In this document: in pieces, positions 41,725-51,898 of the stretch
Position numbering within the stretch: position 1 is the stretch's first letter
How the letters are laid out: each line of letters opens with the position of its first letter
Assembly (NCBI RefSeq): GCF_023646285.1
Contig: NZ_JAMOKX010000002.1
Span: forward strand, 272,949-336,948
DNA length: 64,000 bases
DNA from: Helicobacter colisuis
GTDB lineage: Bacteria; Campylobacterota; Campylobacteria; Campylobacterales; Helicobacteraceae
Reading direction: 5' to 3'
Program-made: the position numbers and the translations under genes
Notes under the pieces: generated by a model
Seen by the model: only the letters and a program-made list of their open reading frames with translations
Told to the model about the DNA's origin: nothing
Database searches by the model: none

Positions 41725-43126
41725 TGTATTCTCCGCTTTTAGCGATTTGTAGCCACGCTAATAAACTTTGGATTTGAGTTTGTGTGGCTTTTGTGGAAGT
41801 GCCACCATAAGAATCACGACTATTCATTGAAGCTTCCAAATTTAGTGCATTGTGAGCTTTTGGCGGGATTTTAGAATCAACACTACAAAGCTCTTGCGCG
41901 CTAAGTTGGCTTAAGTCTTTATTGAGACTTTCGGCATAAGCGACCGCTTTTCCGGTGATATGGTGCGCTTCTCTAAAGGGAATATTGCAGTTTTGCACAA
42001 GAAAATCCGCCAAATCAGTTGCGGTTAAATGTCCTTTTTGACAAGCTTCTTTCATTTCTTTGGGATTGATTTGCATTGTTTTTAGTAAGTCATTTAGAAT
42101 CTTAAGAGAAATTTCTAAGGTTTCAAAGCTATCAAAAACCCCCTCTTTATCCTCTTGCGTATCTTTATTGTATGCAAGTGGTAAGCCTTTCATAGTAGTA
42201 AGTAGGCTAAAGAGATTCCCATACACACGCCCACTTTTACCCCTAAGGAGTTCAGGAACATCAGGATTTTTCTTTTGTGGCATAATTGAGCTTCCAGTTG
42301 AATAAGAATCGCTAAGTGTGATGAATCTAAACTCATAGCTACTCCACAAAACAAGCTCTTCTGCCATTCTTGAAATATGCATAGCAATCAAGCTTAAATC
42401 ATAGAGAAAATCAAGTGCAAAATCTCTATCGCTTACGCTATCAGTGGCATTAAGTGTGGGGGCGGTGAAACCTAGTGCTTTTGCAGTGTAGAATCGATCG
42501 GTTTTGTAAGGCGTTCCTGCTAATGCAGCACTCCCTAGTGGGCAGTAATTGTTGCGCTTAAATGAATCGCTTAATCGCTCAAAATCTCTCACAAACATAC
42601 AAGCATAAGCACACATTAAAAAGCCAAAATTTACAGGTTGTGCGTGTTGGAGATGTGTCATTCCTGGGAGTATGGTTGTGGTATGCAAATTGGCAATGTC
42701 AAGTAAGGTTTGAATGAGTTCTAAAAGAAGGGCGCGGATTTGCCGATTTGAATCAAGCACAAAAAGGCGAAAATCTAAGGCAACTTGGTCATTTCTACTG
42801 CGTGCAGTGTGAAGTTTTTTGCCTACTTCTCCAATGATTTCTATAAGGCGTTTTTCCACTGCCATATGAATATCTTCATCGCTAATATCAAAGGTAAATT
42901 CACCTTTTTCTATTTCTGCTTGAATCTGTTCTAAGCCTTGGCAGATTTGCTGTGATTCTTCTTGGGCGAGAATCCCGCAATGGCTAAGCATTTGCGAATG
43001 GACTTTTGAGCCTAAAATATCTTGTTTGTAAAGTTTTTTATCAAAAGGAAGTGAAGCATTAAATAAATCAAGTATTTCAGATGCCTTTTCTTGGAATCTC
43101 CCTCCCCATAATTTATTGTTTTTCAT
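41714..43126 (-). CDS. argH: Argininosuccinate lyase
   Basis: A 470-residue fumarase-superfamily enzyme that splits argininosuccinate to arginine and fumarate, the last step of arginine synthesis. The N-terminal LWGGRFQEK is the standard ArgH opening, and the family signature [12 protein letters not shown] (about 275-286) carries the catalytic serine loop. [11 protein letters not shown] and TGKAVAYAE also match. No other arginine gene is adjacent. The downstream ubiE overlaps its end by 11 bases. The length is normal. Confidence 0.94.
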   Translation of the reverse strand: MKNNKLWGGRFQEKASEILDLFNASLPFDKKLYKQDILGSKVHSQMLSHCGILAQEESQQICQGLEQIQAEIEKGEFTFDISDEDIHMAVEKRLIEIIGEVGKKLHTARSRNDQVALDFRLFVLDSNRQIRALLLELIQTLLDIANLHTTTILPGMTHLQHAQPVNFGFLMCAYACMFVRDFERLSDSFKRNNYCPLGSAALAGTPYKTDRFYTAKALGFTAPTLNATDSVSDRDFALDFLYDLSLIAMHISRMAEELVLWSSYEFRFITLSDSYSTGSSIMPQKKNPDVPELLRGKSGRVYGNLFSLLTTMKGLPLAYNKDTQEDKEGVFDSFETLEISLKILNDLLKTMQINPKEMKEACQKGHLTATDLADFLVQNCNIPFREAHHITGKAVAYAESLNKDLSQLSAQELCSVDSKIPPKAHNALNLEASMNSRDSYGGTSTKATQTQIQSLLAWLQIAKSGEYNER

Positions 43127-43139
43127 TCTTTAGACCTTT

Positions 43140-43568
43140 TTAGAAGGGTTTGATAATAACAAGGAAAGTAACAATGATTAAAATTAGAGTTGGCACTTCA
43201 TTATACATTCGGAAAAACTTTCCGCTTTTTTGGCATCTATCTTCTCTAAAAGCAATCATAAAACGATAGAGACTAAAGTGATAAATCACAAGAATCACAA
43301 TGAGTGAGATTTTTGCGTGAAGCCAACCGCCTTGAAGCCAAGTTGGTTCTAGCATTAAAAGCCAGATTCCAGAGAGTAGTGTGCAGATGATTGCTGGGTA
43401 GCCGATGAAGTTATAAAGTTTTGATTCTTGGATTTTAATAACTTCACAAAAGCCCTTGTTGTCTTTGTGTTCGGCGTGATAGACAAAAAGACGCGGCAAG
43501 TAAAATAACATAGCCATCCAGCTAACAAAAGAAATAATGTGAAAGATTTTGACATAAAGATAAGTCAT
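43140..43568 (-). CDS. hemJ: HemJ-type protoporphyrinogen IX oxidase
   Basis: A 142-residue membrane protein with four helices. Its first helix begins KIFHIISFVSWMAMLFYLPRLFVYH with the conserved heme-ligand histidine H10, and a second conserved histidine is in WLHAKISL (about 83). The RMYNEVP motif near the end is characteristic of HemJ. It oxidises protoporphyrinogen IX to protoporphyrin IX in heme synthesis in bacteria without HemG or HemY, as in Helicobacter. It ends 13 bases before argH on the same strand. Length is normal for the family. Confidence 0.85.
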   Translation of the reverse strand: MTYLYVKIFHIISFVSWMAMLFYLPRLFVYHAEHKDNKGFCEVIKIQESKLYNFIGYPAIICTLLSGIWLLMLEPTWLQGGWLHAKISLIVILVIYHFSLYRFMIAFREDRCQKSGKFFRMYNEVPTLILIIVTFLVIIKPF

Positions 43569-43717
43569 AATGCCCCCTGATTTTTAAGGTATTTTATTGG
43601 GATAAAATTCTATCAAAAGAGACTTAAAGATACGAAAAATTAATGGTATTTTTTGTATAATTTATCTAAAATTATTTGATTAGACTAAGTTTGTATTGAA
43701 TCATCTTAAGGATTTTA

Positions 43718-44386
43718 TTGACTGCTTTATATTTAGATTTGGAATTTATTAAAAATGCAATTCCTATTTTTGGAGAAGCTTTGTGGCTTACTTTGCATTT
43801 GTCTTTTTTTGGGATTATATTTTCTATTTTGCTTGGCTTTTTTATTGCTTTGGTGCAATTTTATAGAGTGCGATTTTTAAGCGCGTTATGCCAAACTTAT
43901 ATTGAATTATCTCGCAACACCCCTTTGCTTATTCAGCTTTTTTTCTTGTATTATGGATTGCCACAGATTGGATTGCAACTTACAGGTTATACTTGTGCTT
44001 TAATTGGAGTTACTTTTTTGGGTGGAAGTTATATGGCGGAATCTTTTCGTGCAGGGCTAGAATCAGTAGGGAGGATCCAGTTAGAATCAGGTAGAAGCTT
44101 GGGGCTAAGTGAAATGCAATTAATGTTTTATGTGGTATTGCCTCAAAGTTTGACAGTGAGTTTGCCTTTTATTGGAGCTAATGCTATCTTTTTACTAAAA
44201 GAAACATCAGTGGTGAGCGCGATTGCATTAGCTGATATTTTGTATATCACTAAAGATTTAATCGGCAGCTATTATAAGACAAATGAAACGCTTTTGTTGC
44301 TTGTTTTGTGCTATCTTGTCGTGCTTTTGCCACTTTCATTTTTATTTTTGGCTTTGGAGAAATACTATAAAAGGAAAATGGCGTAA
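43718..44386 (+). CDS. Polar amino-acid ABC transporter permease (first)
   Basis: A 222-residue inner-membrane permease with five helices. The ABC permease EAA-type loop is present (ESGRSLGLSEMQLMFYVVLPQSL), and ELSRNTPLLIQLFFLYYG is the usual polar amino-acid permease block. The start is TTG at 43718, with AAGGATTTTATTG giving a strong ribosome-binding site; no ATG is suitable. It overlaps the next permease gene by one base. By homology the substrate is a polar amino acid such as glutamate, glutamine or aspartate. It resembles the GlnP/Peb1B group. Confidence 0.87.
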   Translation: MTALYLDLEFIKNAIPIFGEALWLTLHLSFFGIIFSILLGFFIALVQFYRVRFLSALCQTYIELSRNTPLLIQLFFLYYGLPQIGLQLTGYTCALIGVTFLGGSYMAESFRAGLESVGRIQLESGRSLGLSEMQLMFYVVLPQSLTVSLPFIGANAIFLLKETSVVSAIALADILYITKDLIGSYYKTNETLLLLVLCYLVVLLPLSFLFLALEKYYKRKMA

Positions 44387-45039
44387 TGGAAATTCTTTTT
44401 GATTCTCAAAATATTTTGCGTTTATTGCAAGGTGTTTTTGTAACTTTTCAAATCGCCTTTATTGCGATTTCCTTTTCTTGTATTTTTGGCTTTGTGCTTG
44501 GGTATTTGATGACTTTGCCCAACCGATTTTTGAGCTTTTTGTGCCGTTTCTATTTGGAGAGTATTCGTATTATTCCGATTCTAGCGTGGCTTTTTATTGT
44601 TTATTTTGGATTTTCATCATTTTTAAATCTTAATGGAATAGGAGCGTGTATTCTTGTCTTTAGTTTATGGGGTATTGCAGAAATGGGAGATTTAGTGCGT
44701 GGAGCGATTTCAAGTTTGCCACGGCATCAAAGCGAGAGTGGAAGGGCTTTGGGCTTAAGCGAGATTCAAATTCAAATCTTTATTATTTTGCCTCAAAGTT
44801 TTAGAAGGCTTTTGCCTCCATTGGTGAATCTTTTTACTCGTATGATAAAAACAACTTCACTAGCTGCGCTCATTGGAGTTAGCGATATGTTAAAGGTAGG
44901 ACAACAAATTATTGAAGTCAATCTCATTCATTATCCACAGGCAAGTTTTTGGGTTTATGGTGGAATCTTTGCCTTGTATTTTTTACTTTGTTATCCTTTG
45001 TCGCTTTTTGCTAAGCATTTAGAAAAGAAACTTGTATAA
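44386..45039 (+). CDS. Polar amino-acid ABC transporter permease (second)
   Basis: A 217-residue permease with the same plan as the upstream gene: five helices, an [19 protein letters not shown] block and the cytoplasmic EAA-type loop [23 protein letters not shown] that docks on the ATPase. It would form a heterodimeric channel with the first permease. Its ATG overlaps the first gene's stop (TAATG), and the ATPase follows nine bases downstream, so the three are one operon. No periplasmic binding protein gene follows. Confidence 0.87.
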   Translation: MEILFDSQNILRLLQGVFVTFQIAFIAISFSCIFGFVLGYLMTLPNRFLSFLCRFYLESIRIIPILAWLFIVYFGFSSFLNLNGIGACILVFSLWGIAEMGDLVRGAISSLPRHQSESGRALGLSEIQIQIFIILPQSFRRLLPPLVNLFTRMIKTTSLAALIGVSDMLKVGQQIIEVNLIHYPQASFWVYGGIFALYFLLCYPLSLFAKHLEKKLV

Positions 45040-45047
45040 GGAAAAAA

Positions 45048-45809
45048 ATGTCAAATCATATGAGTAATGAAGTTTTGTTAAGCGTTTCAAATTTGGTTAA
45101 GAAATTTAGCGATACTTTGGTGCTTGATTCGGTATCTTTGGAAGTCAAAAAAGGCGAAGTTTGTGCGATATTGGGACCTAGTGGGTGCGGAAAAAGCACA
45201 TTTTTGCGTTGCATCAATGGTTTGGAGAGTATTAATAGTGGGAGCATTACTTTTAATGGAGAAGTGATTAATGCGGTAAATGATTCAAAGATTAATTGGA
45301 GCAAGATTCGCCAAAAGATTGGAATGGTTTTTCAAAGTTATGAGCTGTTTCCGCATTTGAGCGTTTTGGATAATATTCTCCTAGCGCCTTGTAAAGCGCA
45401 AAAACGCAAAAAAGAGGAAGTTACTACTCAAGCAATCAAGCTTTTAGAAAGGGTAGGGTTGGCACATAAAAAGGATTCTTATCCTAAGGAATTAAGCGGT
45501 GGGCAAAAGCAGCGAGTGGCGATTGTAAGGGCGTTGTGTATGAATCCTGAAATGATGTTGTTTGATGAAGTTACTGCTTCTTTGGATCCTGAGATGGTTA
45601 AAGAAGTGCTAGAAGTTATCAAAGAACTTGCAACGCAAGGTATGACGATGATTCTTGTTACTCACGAAATGAAATTTGCCCAAAATGTCGCAGATAGAAT
45701 CGTGTTTTTTGATAGTGGAAAAATCGCTGAAATCGCTACTCCACAAGAATTTTTTACTAATCCTAAAAGTGAGCGAGCCAAGAGATTCTTTAATATTTTT
45801 GAGTTTTAG
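45048..45809 (+). CDS. Polar amino-acid ABC transporter ATP-binding protein (GlnQ-like)
   Basis: A 253-residue ABC ATPase. It has Walker [10 protein letters not shown] (about 42-50), the Q-loop in [11 protein letters not shown], the signature [15 protein letters not shown], and Walker [15 protein letters not shown] with the H-loop in LVTHEM. It would drive amino-acid import with the two permeases upstream. The AAGGAAAAAAATG context gives a ribosome-binding site; a second methionine (45060) is an alternative start. Unlike the similar Helicobacter cluster, no binding-protein gene lies next to it. Confidence 0.9.
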   Translation: MSNHMSNEVLLSVSNLVKKFSDTLVLDSVSLEVKKGEVCAILGPSGCGKSTFLRCINGLESINSGSITFNGEVINAVNDSKINWSKIRQKIGMVFQSYELFPHLSVLDNILLAPCKAQKRKKEEVTTQAIKLLERVGLAHKKDSYPKELSGGQKQRVAIVRALCMNPEMMLFDEVTASLDPEMVKEVLEVIKELATQGMTMILVTHEMKFAQNVADRIVFFDSGKIAEIATPQEFFTNPKSERAKRFFNIFEF

Positions 45810-45845
45810 AATTCTTACACAAAGAATCTATTTGATAAAAATAAT

Positions 45846-48449
45846 TTAAGGGAGTAAAAATCCATATTCATAGACTTTTACTTCTATCTTTTTGGCTAAT
45901 GCTTTTAAGACATAGTTGAGCTCTCCTAGCTTTTGTTTATAGACTTCATCGTCGGCTTTTTGTGGGGGATTCATTTTGCCTTTGTCATTAAAGCCTTGAA
46001 AGTGGGCTTTTATATCATAGAGTGAGGCATTTGGATTGTAGTTTTCTTCATCTTTTGCTTGTGTGTGATAGTGTCTAAAAAGCTCTTTTCCGGCATTTAG
46101 CACTTCTTGTGCTTCTTGGCTAAAGCAAAGTGGCTTAGTTGGGATAAATGCTATATCATCATCGCCAAAAAGGCTTTGTTTGGAATCTTTGTTTGTTTCA
46201 CAATCGTGCTTAATCTTGCCTTGCAAAAAGTCCTGCATAAAGTGGCTTTCAAAGGCTTCTTGTGCGTCTATTTCTTTTTCGCTAAAGGGTATAAAGTGAT
46301 TTGTCCCTTCTTTACTTGTGATTCTATTTTGTCCATGAAAAAGCATAAAGACAAGGCAATCGCTTTGAAACACAGAATCTTGCGCCCATTTGTTGTTTGG
46401 GTAGAGAAACTGATCTCTATCATTTATCCAAGTGGCTTTGATACAATGGCGGACAGAGAAGTAAATTGCAAAGGGCATTAATATATTAGGAGTTATATTT
46501 TTAAATATCCAATGTCCTTTTGTGGGTTTTAATAAAATTCCTACATGATTATTGTTTTGAAAATCTGGGGAGTCTGTCATTAAAATCCCGACAAAATAAG
46601 AATCTATGGTTGCTTTAAATTCTTTAATCCATTTATTAATATTTTCTTTTTTATCTAGTGCTGTATAAAATTTCTTTTTGCCTAAACTCGCACCATTTTC
46701 ATCAAAAATATCTAGTGTAATTGTCTGAAGTGCTTGTGCTTGTGCGAGATTCCACACTAAGAATCCTATGGGAAAACTTCCTTTGACATTATCAAAGGTG
46801 TAAGCTGGACACATAAAGCCTTTTAAAAATTTGGCTTTAAAATAGTTTCTAAAATCTATAAAATTACTAGAATTAACATATTTAAGTTTTGAAAAGGCGG
46901 CTAGGGTGCAGTGGGGAATCTCATTGTAGATTCTAAAGAAAAATTGCGCAAAAAGCTCATTACTTGCCTTGCCCATAGAATCTTTGTAACGCTCATAGGT
47001 GGCATTGCCTAAGGCTACTCCATCTTTGTTTTTCCCTGTGCCTGAAGTTTGAGATATTGTCCCTGCTTCCGCATAGGGCGGATTGATAAAGATAATTAGC
47101 TTTTTGCGTTTTTCCTCATTTTTTAGAATCTCTTGCAGGGATTTTGGGAGTTTAGATTTTACGCAATCTTGGCATTTAGGATCTAGTCCGCTTTTTGTGT
47201 GTTTGGAGCAGGGTTTGTCAAAAAACTCATCATTTAAAAAATCACATTGGAAAATGTGCTTTGATAATACATTTAGGGATTTTTTGCTTGATAATTCTTG
47301 CATAATCTCAACATCAGCCTTATCTAAAGTAGAAGCATAGATTTTGTGAGATTCTGTAAGGTTTGCTAGCAGATTCCCAGTGCCTGCAGCACAATCCCAG
47401 ATGTAATACTCGCTTTGATAGTTTTCTCCTAAGGCTTTTTCTAAATATTCGTGGGCTTTGCTAACCCAAATTTGTGGGGTGAAAAACGCGCCTTTTCTCT
47501 CGCGTATATCGCTTGGCACAAGCAAATCGCGTCGCTCTATGATATAGCCCCAATACTCTTCTTTTGGTGGGCGTTCATAAAGATTCCAAAACTCTGTGTG
47601 TGCTTTTTGGTGATCATTAAAGCCAAACTCTGTGAAATTAAAACTCGTGCTATTTGCGCGTTTTTCGAGTTTGACTTTGTAAGAATCGCTTTGCAATAAG
47701 ATTCTAAGAGACTTGAGAATCTCTTTTGTGTTGTTATTTTCGCTTAAAAGATCGGCTAGATAAAAATCACTGCTTAGAATGTCTGGCTTTTCATTTTCCC
47801 AATCAATGCTAATGCTAGGCGCGACACTTTGGAGCCATTTTTGGTAAATGGTGGTGAAATTGTTTTTGGTTATGGGGATTTTGGTGATGCTTGTGTTGTG
47901 GATTGTAAAATTTGCCTGTATGAAGTCTTGGAGTTCTTTGCAATCGTTTGTAAAAGAAAATTGTAGTTTTTTGGATTCTAAGAGATGTTTTGTGAGTGCG
48001 TGGAGTTGTTTAAATTCTTTGCTATCGTGATTGCTTGGGGTAACATTCCAATTAAAGTCGTTTTGTGCGAAAATATGATCGAGCTCGTGATAAGGAATAA
48101 AGGCTATCTTTTGGCAATCAAATGCTCCTAAGAAAATAGGCGGGAGATTGTTTTCATAGGTTTTTTCTTTGCCAATGGTTAGGATTAGCTGGATAAAAGA
48201 TTCGATAATGTCGGCTTTATTGCCTTTTTTGGCTTCAGCCCATAGGAAGTTTATAGGCTGAAAGAGTGTTTGTGCATTGAAACTCACGCAAAAATCAACA
48301 CGCCCTAAAATCTGCGTAGAATCTAGATTTTTTAGAATCTCTTTTGCTTGTTTATCAAGCTTTATGCTTCTACTCTGTGGATTTGGGCTAAAGAAGTCGG
48401 TGGCGACTTTGTTTTTTAGTTCCTCTTCGGGTAAATTTATAGGATACAT
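45846..48449 (-). CDS. Stand-alone type IIG-like restriction-modification enzyme
   Basis: An 867-residue protein combining restriction and methylation. The N-terminal part has a PD-(D/E)xK pattern (D52 in RVDFCV, then EAK at 72-74 in LWAEAKKG). The middle has a N6-adenine methylase: a TPQIWV block (about 324), motif I DCAAGTGNLL (352-361) and NPPY (456-459). A small C-H-C-C cluster (C414, H417, C426, C429) lies between them and may bind zinc. A C-terminal region of about 350 residues would carry target recognition. The gene has no partner and stands between the ABC operon and the efflux gene. The target sequence is unknown. The frame is intact. Confidence 0.82.
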   Translation of the reverse strand: MYPINLPEEELKNKVATDFFSPNPQSRSIKLDKQAKEILKNLDSTQILGRVDFCVSFNAQTLFQPINFLWAEAKKGNKADIIESFIQLILTIGKEKTYENNLPPIFLGAFDCQKIAFIPYHELDHIFAQNDFNWNVTPSNHDSKEFKQLHALTKHLLESKKLQFSFTNDCKELQDFIQANFTIHNTSITKIPITKNNFTTIYQKWLQSVAPSISIDWENEKPDILSSDFYLADLLSENNNTKEILKSLRILLQSDSYKVKLEKRANSTSFNFTEFGFNDHQKAHTEFWNLYERPPKEEYWGYIIERRDLLVPSDIRERKGAFFTPQIWVSKAHEYLEKALGENYQSEYYIWDCAAGTGNLLANLTESHKIYASTLDKADVEIMQELSSKKSLNVLSKHIFQCDFLNDEFFDKPCSKHTKSGLDPKCQDCVKSKLPKSLQEILKNEEKRKKLIIFINPPYAEAGTISQTSGTGKNKDGVALGNATYERYKDSMGKASNELFAQFFFRIYNEIPHCTLAAFSKLKYVNSSNFIDFRNYFKAKFLKGFMCPAYTFDNVKGSFPIGFLVWNLAQAQALQTITLDIFDENGASLGKKKFYTALDKKENINKWIKEFKATIDSYFVGILMTDSPDFQNNNHVGILLKPTKGHWIFKNITPNILMPFAIYFSVRHCIKATWINDRDQFLYPNNKWAQDSVFQSDCLVFMLFHGQNRITSKEGTNHFIPFSEKEIDAQEAFESHFMQDFLQGKIKHDCETNKDSKQSLFGDDDIAFIPTKPLCFSQEAQEVLNAGKELFRHYHTQAKDEENYNPNASLYDIKAHFQGFNDKGKMNPPQKADDEVYKQKLGELNYVLKALAKKIEVKVYEYGFLLP

Positions 48450-48580
48450 TTGCGACCTTTTTTAGAAAAACTATTTAATATAACTTAAAAAAGCTTAAAA
48501 TAATGAATGATTTGTAGAGTTTGTTTTTTAAAAGAAAATATAGGAAACCCAAAAGCCATAAAGGCAAAATTTGGCTTGAA

Positions 48581-49729
48581 TTAAACCCTTTTCATTAAAA
48601 GATAATAAATACAACCAAGTAGCGCAATAAATCCGCCTACATATCCAATGTAGCCTACTTCGAGCTTATCTATGACGATTCCACCAATAAATGCTCCACC
48701 ACCAATTCCTATATTGTAAATCCCAGAAAACATTGACATTGCAATGGAGGTGGCTTTGGGGACTAAGTGAATGATTTTGGATTGAAAAGTTAGATTAAAG
48801 ATTGTGATACACAATCCCCAAAAAATACAAATAAACACTATGCTAAAGCCATTATAGGCAAAAATTTGCAACACAAAAAGACTAGCCATAATTCCAAAGA
48901 GAGCAAAATAAGTAAATCCTAAAATGTGATTATCGTGATATTTTGTAAATAAAAAGCTACCTAAAAATCCAACAGCTCCAAAGGCGACTAAAAGGAGTGT
49001 GATTTCTGTTTTATCAAAGTGTGCAATTTGGGCTAAAAAAGGCTCAATATAGCTATATCCGGTAAAATGCGCAGTGGTTAAAAGAATCGTTAAAAGATAA
49101 ATGCTTAGTAAATGTGGGGTTCTAAGGATTTGTGGAAGTTCTCGGATAGAAACCCCTCCAGTGCTTGGCATAGTTGGAAAAACTCTCCAAATAACAAGCA
49201 GAACTAAAAAAGCAACAATTCCTATGGCTAAAAAAGTGGTTCTCCAGCCTAGATATAAGCCTATCACACGCCCTAATGGCAATCCAGCAATAAAGGCAAT
49301 AGCGGTTCCTGTTACAACAAAGCTAAGTGCGAGTGATTGTTTGCCCTCTGGAGCAGCACGCACTGCCATAGGAGTGGCAATTGACCAAAAAAGGGCGTGA
49401 GAAAAAGCCACGCAAATTCTTGAAATCACTAAAGTAATGTAATCATTTGCTAGGCTAGATAAAATATGACTTGCGACAAACAAAGCCATTACGCAAAGCA
49501 AAAGCTTCTTTAGCTCAACTTTAGAAAAGAGAAGCATTAAAGGCAAAGAAGTCAAAGCGACTACCCAAGCATACATTGTAATAAGAAAACCAACTTTGGC
49601 TTCGCTCATATTAAAATCCTGCGCTATAAGACTTAAAAGCCCAATAGGCACGAATTCTGAAGTGTTTAAAATAAAAGCACCAAGGCTAATAGCTAAGACA
49701 CCTAGCCAAATTTTGATTTTATCTTGCAT
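48581..49729 (-). CDS. MFS sugar-efflux-type transporter (SotB-like)
   Basis: A 382-residue MFS permease with twelve helices. The N-terminal FILNTSEFVPIGLL block and the R-rich loop after helix 2 (LLFSKVELKKLLL) are typical of the SotB/YdeA drug and sugar efflux group, and the SRICVAFSHALFWSIATP stretch matches its helix 4. It would export sugars or arabinose-like compounds, or other small molecules, from the cytoplasm by proton antiport. It stands alone, on the strand opposite to cheZ. The substrate is uncertain; some relatives act mainly as drug pumps. Confidence 0.8.
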   Translation of the reverse strand: MQDKIKIWLGVLAISLGAFILNTSEFVPIGLLSLIAQDFNMSEAKVGFLITMYAWVVALTSLPLMLLFSKVELKKLLLCVMALFVASHILSSLANDYITLVISRICVAFSHALFWSIATPMAVRAAPEGKQSLALSFVVTGTAIAFIAGLPLGRVIGLYLGWRTTFLAIGIVAFLVLLVIWRVFPTMPSTGGVSIRELPQILRTPHLLSIYLLTILLTTAHFTGYSYIEPFLAQIAHFDKTEITLLLVAFGAVGFLGSFLFTKYHDNHILGFTYFALFGIMASLFVLQIFAYNGFSIVFICIFWGLCITIFNLTFQSKIIHLVPKATSIAMSMFSGIYNIGIGGGAFIGGIVIDKLEVGYIGYVGGFIALLGCIYYLLMKRV

Positions 49730-49872
49730 TATTATCCCCTAAAAAGAAAAAGCGGAATTGTATCAAAAATGGTTTTGAAATGCTTTAATAATTAGAATAT
49801 AAAAATAAAGAAAAGCTTAGTTTTAAGTAAAAGTTTTAGATATTTTTAAAGTAAAATACAAAAAATTAATCG

Positions 49873-49878
49873 TATAAT
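49873..49878 (+). promoter_or_regulatory. -10 box of cheZ
   Basis: TATAAT lies 36 bases before the cheZ ATG, with a GAGGTTAGG ribosome-binding site in between. The preceding sequence has no clear -35 box, as is usual for sigma-70 promoters of Helicobacter. Confidence 0.5.
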
Positions 49879-49913
49879 TATAGATTGAATTACTTTGAAT
49901 TGAGGTTAGGCTA

Positions 49914-50618
49914 ATGACACAAGAAGAATTAGATGCGCTACTTAATGAAAGTGTCCTAGACACAATGGAAGATGGAAGCGCCAACAAGGAAGAAAAAGCA
50001 GAGAATTCCAGCGAAAAAGAAGCAGAAATTAAAACTGCTGAGGGGGTAAAAACAGAAGGTTTTCATATTGATTCAGAAACAAGTTGGCCACCACCACCAC
50101 CGACAACAGAACATAAAGTTGTGCATCAGCTTGATGATGTAACGCGAGATTCAGAGGTTAAAGCCACAGAAACATTTGATAAATTAGAGTTAATTAACAA
50201 TGCAGGGATGGATATTGAAGAGGGGCTTGGTAAGATTGATAAATTTGTAAAATCTCAAGAAGCAATGCTACAAAAATTACACCAAAAATTCCCAGATTTT
50301 CATACCTTTTCTCAGCAGTTAGAAGAAGTAGTAGAAGTAAAAAGCGTTTTGGAAACGCTTTTAAATGCTTCTCAAGATATTAGTAATGCATCTTTGGAAG
50401 CTATGGATATTATGCAGTATCAAGATATTCATCGCCAAAAAATTGAGCGTGTTATTAATGTTATGCGTGCGCTTTCTCGCTATATGAGTTCACTTTTTGA
50501 AGGAAAAGTGGATGATGCTAAGCGTGTAAGTTCTGCGGTGCATATCCAAGGCGATAATACAGAAAATGTTGTCAATGAAGAGGATATTGAAGCATTGATT
50601 GCAAATTTTGGTAAATAG
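49914..50618 (+). CDS. cheZ: Chemotaxis phosphatase CheZ (Helicobacter type)
   Basis: A 234-residue protein related to the remote CheZ of H. pylori. Helices around 135-195 include LEAMDIMQYQDIHRQKIERV with D171 and Q175, four apart as in the catalytic DxxxQ of CheZ. It removes phosphate from CheY-P at the cell pole. The first ten residues (MTQEELDALL) look like the CheY-binding peptide of FliM, and the last (EEDIEALIANFG) look like the usual C-terminal CheY-binding tail of CheZ. A proline-rich linker (WPPPPPT) joins them. It lies six bases upstream of the U32 gene. Confidence 0.82.
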   Translation: MTQEELDALLNESVLDTMEDGSANKEEKAENSSEKEAEIKTAEGVKTEGFHIDSETSWPPPPPTTEHKVVHQLDDVTRDSEVKATETFDKLELINNAGMDIEEGLGKIDKFVKSQEAMLQKLHQKFPDFHTFSQQLEEVVEVKSVLETLLNASQDISNASLEAMDIMQYQDIHRQKIERVINVMRALSRYMSSLFEGKVDDAKRVSSAVHIQGDNTENVVNEEDIEALIANFGK

Positions 50619-50623
50619 CCATA

Positions 50624-51898
50624 ATGAATAAGAATCTAAAAAAGCCTGAGCTACTTTCTCCTGCTGGGAATCTTAGGAAATTAAAAATTGCTTTGGAATA
50701 TGGAGCGGATGCGGTTTATGGAGGCGTTAGCCATTTTTCTTTACGGAATCGAGCAGGAAAAGAGTTTGATTACGAAACTTTTGGTGAAGGTGTAGAATAT
50801 ACGCATAAAAGGGGTAAAAGAATCTATGTTACGATTAATGGATTTCCCTTTAACTCACAAATTAAGCTCTTAGAAAATCATATCTACAAAATGGCAGAAT
50901 TAAATCCTGATGCCTTTATTGTTGCAGCACCTGGTGTCGTGAAGCTTGCCAAAGAAATCGCTCCGCAAATACCTATTCATCTATCCACCCAAGCAAATGT
51001 GCTTAATGTGCTTGATGCAAAGGTATTTTATGAGATGGGAGTAAAGCGAATCGTTGCTGCAAGGGAATTAAGCTTAAAAGATGCAGTTGAAATCAAAAAA
51101 GTCTTGCCGGATTTAGAGATTGAAATTTTTGTGCATGGTAGTATGTGTTTCGCCTTTTCTGGTCGTTGCCTTATTTCAGCCCTTCAAAGCGGACGCGTGC
51201 CAAATCGTGGGAGTTGTGCTAATGATTGTAGGTTTGATTATGAGTATTATGTTAGAAACCCAGATAATGGCGTGATGATGAGACTTGTAGAAGAAGAGGG
51301 AGTAGGGACGCATATTTTTAATGCCAAAGATTTAAAGCTTATGGAACATATGCCTTTGATTTTAGAGAGTGGCGTGATTGATTCGTTAAAGATTGAGGGG
51401 AGAACAAAATCGAGTTATTATGCAGGAATTACAGCTTTAGCTTATAGGGAAGCCATTGATGGATATTTTGGTGGAAATTTTGAGCTAGAAAAATACGAAA
51501 GAGAGCTAGAAACACTTAAGAATCGAGGTTTTAGTGATGGATATTTGATACACCGCCCTTATGAAAAAAATAATACACAAAACCACTTAACCGCCATTAG
51601 TGAGGGTAGTTATCAAGTTAATGCTGAAGTGAGTGAAGATGGTAAATTTGCCCTTTGTCGCCATACTATTAGAGCAGGGGAAGCAAAAGAGATTGTAAGC
51701 GCTAATGAGGCAAATATTAGTGAAGGAAAAAATGACTTGGGTGAAATTTATTCGCAAGGCGATAAAAAGTTTATGAGATTTTTTAAGATTGTATTAGAAA
51801 ATGGGAAAGAATTAGATTCTATTCATAGCGGAAATGAAAATAGGATCGCACTCCCATTGCCACTTCCACCTTTTAGCTTTTTACGCCAAAAGCTTTAA
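50624..51898 (+). CDS. Peptidase U32 family protein (TrhP/YegQ-like)
   Basis: A 424-residue U32-family protein. It begins PELLSPAGNLRKLKIALEYGADAVYGG and has the conserved cysteine set in HGSMCFAFSGRCLIS and RGSCANDCRFDY (about 178-205), which in YegQ/TrhP-type enzymes coordinates an iron-sulfur cluster. Relatives hydroxylate tRNA U34 using prephenate; others were once called collagenases. Both the cysteine set and the length suggest the tRNA-modifying group. It follows cheZ by five bases, so the two are co-transcribed. The exact role is inferred from family. Confidence 0.78.
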   Translation: MNKNLKKPELLSPAGNLRKLKIALEYGADAVYGGVSHFSLRNRAGKEFDYETFGEGVEYTHKRGKRIYVTINGFPFNSQIKLLENHIYKMAELNPDAFIVAAPGVVKLAKEIAPQIPIHLSTQANVLNVLDAKVFYEMGVKRIVAARELSLKDAVEIKKVLPDLEIEIFVHGSMCFAFSGRCLISALQSGRVPNRGSCANDCRFDYEYYVRNPDNGVMMRLVEEEGVGTHIFNAKDLKLMEHMPLILESGVIDSLKIEGRTKSSYYAGITALAYREAIDGYFGGNFELEKYERELETLKNRGFSDGYLIHRPYEKNNTQNHLTAISEGSYQVNAEVSEDGKFALCRHTIRAGEAKEIVSANEANISEGKNDLGEIYSQGDKKFMRFFKIVLENGKELDSIHSGNENRIALPLPLPPFSFLRQKL

